Shown here in pieces: positions 21,895 through 25,202 of a stretch of DNA of 25,202 bases; positions within the stretch are counted from its first letter, which is position 1, and every line of letters begins with the position of its first letter. Made by a program: the position numbers and the translations under genes. The notes beneath the pieces were generated by a model, which saw only the letters and a program-made list of their open reading frames with translations, had not been told where the DNA came from and searched no databases. The DNA is from CAZPGL01 sp964586175 (lineage in GTDB: Bacteria; Actinomycetota; Acidimicrobiia; Acidimicrobiales; MedAcidi-G1): the NCBI GenBank assembly GCA_964586175.1, contig CAZPGL010000029.1:1-25202 (forward strand), given 5' to 3'.

Positions 21895-21997
21895 GGGTCG
21901 GCTCCAATGGGCATCGGGGCTGCTCGGCCGATCCTCCCACGGTCACCGGCGGGCGGCCCCTCCCGGAGGCGACGGTCGTCGCCGTACCGGTGACGGG

Positions 21998-22771
21998 TCA
22001 GGCGTCGGGGGTCTCGAAGAGCAAGCTGCAGCAGGTCAGGGCGCCTTCGGCCTTGGCCAGTTCCGAGGCGTCGAGGGTGCGGATGTCGAAGCCGGCGGCG
22101 GTCAGGAAGTCTGCGGTCGCCGGGTAGGCGGCGGCAGCGAGCACGGTGCCACCGACCGGGAGCACGTTGGCGGCACCGGATTCGGCGGGGTCGACGGCGA
22201 TGCAGCGCCGGTCGGGGAGGTCGGCCGGATCGACCCAGGCGGGGTTCACGAGGAGGGTCCCGGTGTCGAGGGCGGTCACCGCCGACTTGAGGTGGAGGCA
22301 GCCGCGCACCTCGACCGGATGGACCCGGTAGCCGTGGGGGGCGACGATGGCCTGGAATTGTTCGATGGCGTCGCGGTCGCTGCGGCTGGTGACGCCGATG
22401 GCGATGTCGCGGCCGGTGACGAGCACGTCCCCGCCGTCGAGGATGCCGGGGGCCTCGATCCGGGCGATCGGCCGGTGGGGGGCCAGCGCGGCCTCGATGG
22501 AGGGGCGCTCGTCCCGACGTGACCCGGCGCCGGGGCGGGTGATGACGGCCACCTCGTCGAGGACCACGGCGACGTCCTCGACGAATACCGAGTCGGGCAG
22601 GTCGGCCTCCGGGGGGAGGTGTTCGACCCGGCAGCCCAGGTCGGCGAGGGCGGCCTCGTAGGCGGCGTGCTGGGCGCGGGCGGCGTCGAGGTCGATGGGC
22701 GTGCGTTCGAGGTGGGTCAGCTCGCAGTCGACGATGGCCGGGCTGACCGCACGGGTGATGGCGTGGAGCAC
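21998..22771 (-). CDS. Dimethylarginine dimethylaminohydrolase-like protein
   Basis: A 257-residue guanidine-modifying enzyme. Signatures are FVEDVAVVL (residues 63-71), the substrate-loop GILDGGDVLVTGRDIAIGV (109-127), H160 in GCLHLKSA, and the nucleophile Cys in LTCCSLLF (C247 or C248). This matches DDAH, which turns methylated arginine into citrulline and a methylamine; arginine deiminase is larger. It would help use or detoxify methylarginines. GTG 22771 starts 19 bases after the Ddn-like gene with only a weak ribosome site, so it is probably translated from the same message. A nearby TACCGC does not fully fit a leaderless promoter. Confidence 0.87.
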   Translation of the reverse strand: MLHAITRAVSPAIVDCELTHLERTPIDLDAARAQHAAYEAALADLGCRVEHLPPEADLPDSVFVEDVAVVLDEVAVITRPGAGSRRDERPSIEAALAPHRPIARIEAPGILDGGDVLVTGRDIAIGVTSRSDRDAIEQFQAIVAPHGYRVHPVEVRGCLHLKSAVTALDTGTLLVNPAWVDPADLPDRRCIAVDPAESGAANVLPVGGTVLAAAAYPATADFLTAAGFDIRTLDASELAKAEGALTCCSLLFETPDA

Positions 22772-22790
22772 GGCGGCGGTATTCGCCGGG

Positions 22791-23222
22791 TCAGCCGGCC
22801 GGTTCGAGGAACGCCAGGGGGATTTCCCGATCGGTTTTCTTCTGGTAGCCGGCGTAGTTGGTGTACTTCTCGGTGATCAGCGGCCAGATGCGGCCCCGCT
22901 CCTCGTCGCTGGCGACCCGGGCCGTCATGGTTTGGCTGGGGGCACCTTGCATCGACACGGCGACCTGCGGGTTCTCCCGAAGGTTGAGGAACCAGTCGGG
23001 ATGGGTGTCCTCGCCGCCCTTGGAGGCCACGATCACGGTGGCGTCGCCTTCCTGATAGGGGGAGGTGAGCATCACCGAGCGGGGCTGGCCGGAGCGACGG
23101 CCGGTGGTGGTGAGCTCGAGGACCGGCATCTTGGCTGCCGTCCAACCGAATCGACCACGGGTGATCTTGAGGAGTGCCCGGTGGACGCGGTTCATCGTTC
23201 GGAGTTGCGCGTCGGTGGGCAT
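22791..23222 (-). CDS. F420-dependent nitroreductase-family (Ddn-like) protein
   Basis: A 143-residue protein of the deazaflavin-dependent nitroreductase family. Hallmarks are PVLELTTTGRRSGQPRSVML, VIVASKGGEDTHPDWFLNL and the ENPQVAVSMQG strand, which form the F420-binding split barrel. The C-terminal YTNYAGYQKKTDREIPLAFLEP is typical too. Members reduce quinones or other electron acceptors with F420H2. ATG 23222 follows a TACAGT box by 7 bases, deciding it over the upstream open frame. It heads the pair with the DDAH gene. Confidence 0.87.
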   Translation of the reverse strand: MPTDAQLRTMNRVHRALLKITRGRFGWTAAKMPVLELTTTGRRSGQPRSVMLTSPYQEGDATVIVASKGGEDTHPDWFLNLRENPQVAVSMQGAPSQTMTARVASDEERGRIWPLITEKYTNYAGYQKKTDREIPLAFLEPAG

Positions 23223-23229
23223 GGCGGGG

Positions 23230-23235
23230 ACTGTA
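23230..23235 (-). promoter_or_regulatory. -10 box TACAGT, leaderless start of Ddn-like gene
   Basis: TACAGT on the minus strand is 7 bases before ATG 23222. Confidence 0.5.
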
Positions 23236-23289
23236 GCGCCACGGCCTGAAGGACCTGGTTCGGTCAGAGCCACTCAGGACACTGAGGAC

Positions 23290-23295
23290 TATGGT
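23290..23295 (+). promoter_or_regulatory. -10 box TATGGT, leaderless start of methyltransferase remnant
   Basis: TATGGT is followed after 6 bases by GTG 23302. It may also drive the membrane-protein gene at 23425. Confidence 0.45.
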
Positions 23296-23301
23296 CCGGC
23301 C

Positions 23302-23412
23302 GTGCCAGACGATCACCTGAGTGAGCGGGTCGCCGAAAAGTACGCTGAGTTCTCGCGGGACGTGTTTCGACCCGACGTTCTTGACGTCGTCGTCGACTTC
23401 CGGAACAAGTAG
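23302..23412 (+). pseudogene. N-terminal fragment of a class I SAM methyltransferase
   Basis: A 36-residue ORF, MPDDHLSERVAEKYAEFSRD then VFRPDVLDVVVDFRNK, ending in TAG. From memory, AxxY...FxPxVxDPVVDFL is how many actinobacterial class I SAM methyltransferases begin, just before the SAM-binding GxGxG strand. That strand and everything after it are missing. A good -10 box precedes the GTG, so it is probably still expressed. It ends 12 bases before the YczE-like gene, which has no clear ribosome site of its own. It could serve as a translated leader for that gene. The alternative is a genuine miniprotein. Confidence 0.5.
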
Positions 23413-23424
23413 TCGATCGTCGCT

Positions 23425-24066
23425 ATGGGCACGCCTGTAGTCCAGCCCCCCGAGGGGCCGGCGGTAGGGCGGGCCTTGGCGCTCGTGGCCGGCCTGATCC
23501 TGTTCGGCTGCGGGATCGGTGTGCTGTTCCTCGCCGACCTGGGGGTCGGGCCGTGGGATGTCTTCCATGACGGCCTGGGTCGACGCCTCGATCGGGCACC
23601 GGGCACCGTGATCATGGGTCTGGGTGCCGGACTGCTCGGTGTTTTGGTGATTCTGCGCCAGCCGATCGGACCGGCCACGGTCGCCAACGTGGCGATCATC
23701 GGGACCACCGTCAACGTGCTGCTGGAGGCGGTCGATCCACCTGGCCCGATGGCGGCACGGGTGGCGCTGGTGTTGGTTGCGCCGATGACGGTAGGTCTGG
23801 GCTCGATGCTGTACCTGGGTGCCGGATTGGGGGTCGGGCCCCGAGACGGCCTCATGACCGCCCTCATCGACCAGGGAAGATCCACCCGATTGGCTCGCAC
23901 GACGGTGGAGGTGGTGGTGCTGGTGATCGGGGCCCTGTTGGGCGGTTCGTTCGGGGTGGGCACCGTGGTGTTCGCCATCGGGGTCGGGCCGTCTCTCCAA
24001 TGGTGTCGGCGGCACCTCTGGGCCGGCTGGTCCGAACCGGCCGGCAACTGGGTGTACCGCCGTTGA
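23425..24066 (+). CDS. YczE/YitT-like integral membrane protein
   Basis: A 213-residue protein with five or six membrane segments. The motif FLADLGVGPWDVFHDGLG near residues 35-52 recurs as LGAGLGVGPRDGLMTAL near 132-148, the hallmark of the YczE/YyaS membrane family. Residues GTVVFAIGVGPSLQWC close the domain. The function of the family is unknown. ATG 23425 has a poor ribosome site, and the remnant ORF stops 12 bases upstream, so translational coupling is likely. A hairpin (24075-24094) follows the stop. Confidence 0.83.
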   Translation: MGTPVVQPPEGPAVGRALALVAGLILFGCGIGVLFLADLGVGPWDVFHDGLGRRLDRAPGTVIMGLGAGLLGVLVILRQPIGPATVANVAIIGTTVNVLLEAVDPPGPMAARVALVLVAPMTVGLGSMLYLGAGLGVGPRDGLMTALIDQGRSTRLARTTVEVVVLVIGALLGGSFGVGTVVFAIGVGPSLQWCRRHLWAGWSEPAGNWVYRR

Positions 24067-24074
24067 CGCCTGCT

Positions 24075-24094
24075 CCTCCAGCCCCCCCTGGAGG
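24075..24094 (+). terminator. Hairpin terminator after the YczE-like gene
   Basis: CCTCCAG (24075-24081) and CTGGAGG (24088-24094) form a perfect 7-bp stem with a loop of six C, 9 bases after the stop. No T run follows. The next ~190 bases (24095-24282) hold no gene I can support. Confidence 0.55.
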
Positions 24095-24282
24095 GTGAGA
24101 CCTCAGCCAAGACCTGCGGGTGTTTTCTCAACGGAGCGATCCCCAAGCTTTGGCCTCGGTGGCACGCCCCCTGGCCCCGCCACCAAAGTCTGAACGGACC
24201 TCGCCAGATCGCCGCTCCGGTTTCCCCAGACGGCAGCTGATGGGGTCAGCGGGATCCAGGTCCCCGCAATGGACCAATGGCT

Positions 24283-24384
24283 TCAGTCATCCCCCGATTG
24301 CGTTCGCTTTTGTCGCTTGATGTACTGACCCAACGGAATGGTCACGGCCATGATCACGAGGATGATCCACATTTGACTGGTCAT
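24283..24384 (-). CDS. 33-aa membrane miniprotein with leaderless promoter
   Basis: A very short gene, ATG 24384 to TGA 24283. The product opens MTSQMWIILVIMAVTIPLGQ, a single membrane helix, and ends YIKRQKRTQSGDD, a strongly basic tail that would stay in the cytoplasm (N-out orientation). The best promoter box in the window, TATAGT, ends 6 bases before the ATG, which argues for a real leaderless gene. Single-pass miniproteins like this often bind larger membrane complexes, but nothing shows a partner. A second in-frame ATG is at codon 5. Its third codon positions are less GC-rich than those of its neighbours, so it may be atypical or recently acquired. Confidence 0.6.
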   Translation of the reverse strand: MTSQMWIILVIMAVTIPLGQYIKRQKRTQSGDD

Positions 24385-24390
24385 TCGCGC

Positions 24391-24396
24391 ACTATA
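24391..24396 (-). promoter_or_regulatory. -10 box TATAGT, leaderless start of miniprotein
   Basis: TATAGT on the minus strand is 6 bases before ATG 24384. A second ATAGTGC copy lies ~19 bases further upstream, so the motif is repeated here. Confidence 0.55.
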
Positions 24397-24545
24397 CGCA
24401 ACTGGCACTATCCCGTGCAGTGCCCCTTCCACGACGGCACCGCCGACGGCAACCCGGTCACCGGTGTGGCGTTCAGCTGACCTGATCCGGCGAGAACGGG
24501 GACCGTGCCCTTCGCATGGTTGGCGGGGCGAACCTCTCTCCGGCG

Positions 24546-24551
24546 TAGCCT
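24546..24551 (+). promoter_or_regulatory. -10 box TAGCCT upstream of the RDD gene
   Basis: TAGCCT would give a leader of ~44 bases that carries GAGGGAG (24588-24594), the ribosome site of ATG 24602. Confidence 0.45.
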
Positions 24552-24601
24552 GTGGGGCACTCAGGCGAAGTGTTGTCGATGTTCAAGCGAGGGAGTTGAC
24601 C

Positions 24602-25147
24602 ATGTCTGACAGTCAGGACTCATTGATCGAGACAGCAGCCGCGGACCAGAAGCCGGCCGGTTATGGCAAGCGCGTCCTGGGGGCGATCATCGACTTCCTC
24701 ATCTTGGCGGCCGTATCGGCCGTCCCGGTCATCGTGTTCGTCATCGGTCTTGTTGCCGCCGCGGATGCGAGTGACAAGGGCGAGCCCGCCTCCGGAGGCA
24801 TGGAGATGCTCCTTGGCGGAATCGGTTGGCTGGTCGTCATGATCTGGTCTGTCTGGCTGTTCGGCTACCGCCAGGGGGTCACCGGCATGACGCCGGGCAA
24901 ACGGGTCGCCGGCACCCGCCTCATCAGGATCGGCACTGGCGAGGCACCCGGTGGCAGTACCGGTTTGGGTCGGATACTGGTGCCGCCCCTCGTCAACTCG
25001 TTTACCGGTGGCGTGTACGTGATTATCGACTATCTGTGGCCGCTGTGGGACGACAACAACCAGCGTGTGTCCGACAAGATGTTCAAGACCCAGGTGGTAC
25101 TCGACGACGGTCCATCGACCCCGGCCCAGTTCAACCCGATCAGCTGA
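24602..25147 (+). CDS. RDD-family membrane protein
   Basis: A 181-residue protein. After a polar N-terminus (MSDSQDSLIETAAADQKPAG) it has the RDD signature: YGKRVLGAIIDFLIL (R and D in the first helix). A second membrane helix follows (GGIGWLVVMIWSVWLFGY), then GMTPGKRVAGTRLI, and a last helix around FTGGVYVIIDYLWPLWDDNNQ that ends QRVSDKMFKTQVV. The conserved R...D, the TPGK loop and the W-D-N-Q end are typical. RDD proteins are poorly understood, with some linked to ion or sodium/proton exchange. GAGGGAG lies 7 bases before ATG 24602, so I use this start rather than the longer frame from 24464. Confidence 0.88.
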   Translation: MSDSQDSLIETAAADQKPAGYGKRVLGAIIDFLILAAVSAVPVIVFVIGLVAAADASDKGEPASGGMEMLLGGIGWLVVMIWSVWLFGYRQGVTGMTPGKRVAGTRLIRIGTGEAPGGSTGLGRILVPPLVNSFTGGVYVIIDYLWPLWDDNNQRVSDKMFKTQVVLDDGPSTPAQFNPIS

Positions 25148-25202
25148 CCCTTCACCAAGGAGCCTCTCCTGCCGATCGGAAACGTGACCGGTACAGGACT
25201 GC
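25148..25202. other. Right-edge intergenic sequence
   Basis: Fifty-five bases after the RDD stop. An AAGGAG at 25157-25162 could be a ribosome site, but no start codon is placed to use it within view. Confidence 0.4.

Noticed and set aside
21131..22522. 463-aa + strand open frame
   Set aside because: It overlaps the 20781 gene in another frame and lies antisense to the PPOX-like and DDAH genes; the composition is that of a shadow.
22717..24015. 432-aa minus open frame
   Set aside because: A His/Arg/Pro-rich shadow of the Ddn-like gene and antisense to the YczE-like gene.
24095..24282. Possible tRNA or structured RNA in the gap after the YczE-like gene
   Set aside because: Short inverted pieces (GGTGGC/GCCACC) are present, but there is no cloverleaf, TTCGA loop or other recognisable RNA fold.
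24277..24480. 67-aa + frame ending in a Rieske-like CPFHDGTADG stretch
   Set aside because: Only the last ~25 codons look coding, no usable start exists, and the rest is antisense to the miniprotein; a remnant is possible but not supported.
1..25202. CRISPR array, insertion sequence, phage or defence system
   Set aside because: No spaced direct repeats, transposase, integrase or nuclease motifs; the direct repeats seen are all in-frame coding repeats.

Overview
The window is about 25 kb of very GC-rich, densely packed DNA with genes on both strands. It looks like a chromosomal segment of an actinobacterium, and I would guess the Acidimicrobiia or a relative. The grounds are high GC at third codon positions, many GTG starts, F420-type enzyme families (a Ddn-like nitroreductase and a PPOX-like protein), and about ten genes whose start codon lies 6-8 bases after a TANNNT -10 box, the actinobacterial leaderless-mRNA pattern. 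The lineage is inference. A 100-N scaffold gap at 13726-13825 shows this is a draft assembly. I see no tRNA, rRNA, CRISPR array, insertion sequence or phage genes.

Layout. 1-1122: two small repeat proteins, the first cut by the window edge, the second secreted and preceded by a 19-bp hairpin that buries its ribosome binding site. 1130-4957 (minus): a homocysteine S-methyltransferase, then a coupled pair of an orphan PEP-utilizing mobile-domain protein and a lipoprotein. 5087-5389: a small secreted protein. 5628-6683: a CMD/AhpD-like protein with an in-frame UGA in a CxxU motif and a SECIS-like hairpin, a strong selenoprotein candidate. 6687-8445 (minus): a BetI-like TetR regulator and an enolase-superfamily enzyme resembling hydroxyproline-betaine epimerase or cis-3-hydroxyproline dehydratase. 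8635-10302 (minus): a DEAD-box helicase that reads in frame into a cold-shock protein. 10529-12907: VOC protein, EamA transporter and hemolysin III protein, each with its own leaderless promoter. 12912-16600 (minus): a Cys/Pro-rich secreted protein broken by the gap, an EutQ-like cupin, two lipoproteins (one an alpha/beta hydrolase), a zinc ribbon and an ABM monooxygenase. 16862-17305: a 55-aa ORF and a secreted-protein remnant that lacks a start codon. 17306-20561: an SDR with its catalytic Lys replaced, a fatty-acid-hydroxylase-family membrane protein and an M24 enzyme of the ectoine-hydrolase/creatinase type. 20781-23222: an uncharacterised protein, PPOX-like protein, DDAH and Ddn-like protein. 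23302-25147: a methyltransferase N-terminal remnant, a YczE-like membrane protein, a 33-aa membrane miniprotein and an RDD protein.

Two themes stand out. Several enzymes could act on methylated or osmolyte-type nitrogen compounds: homocysteine methyltransferase, BetI-like regulator with HpbD-like enzyme, ectoine-hydrolase-like M24 and DDAH. This is a guess from family membership. Second, three loci for small secreted proteins (463, 5087, and the remnant near 17120) share the 9-mer TGTCAGATC about 64-70 bases before the real or expected start codon, which suggests one dispersed, co-regulated family.
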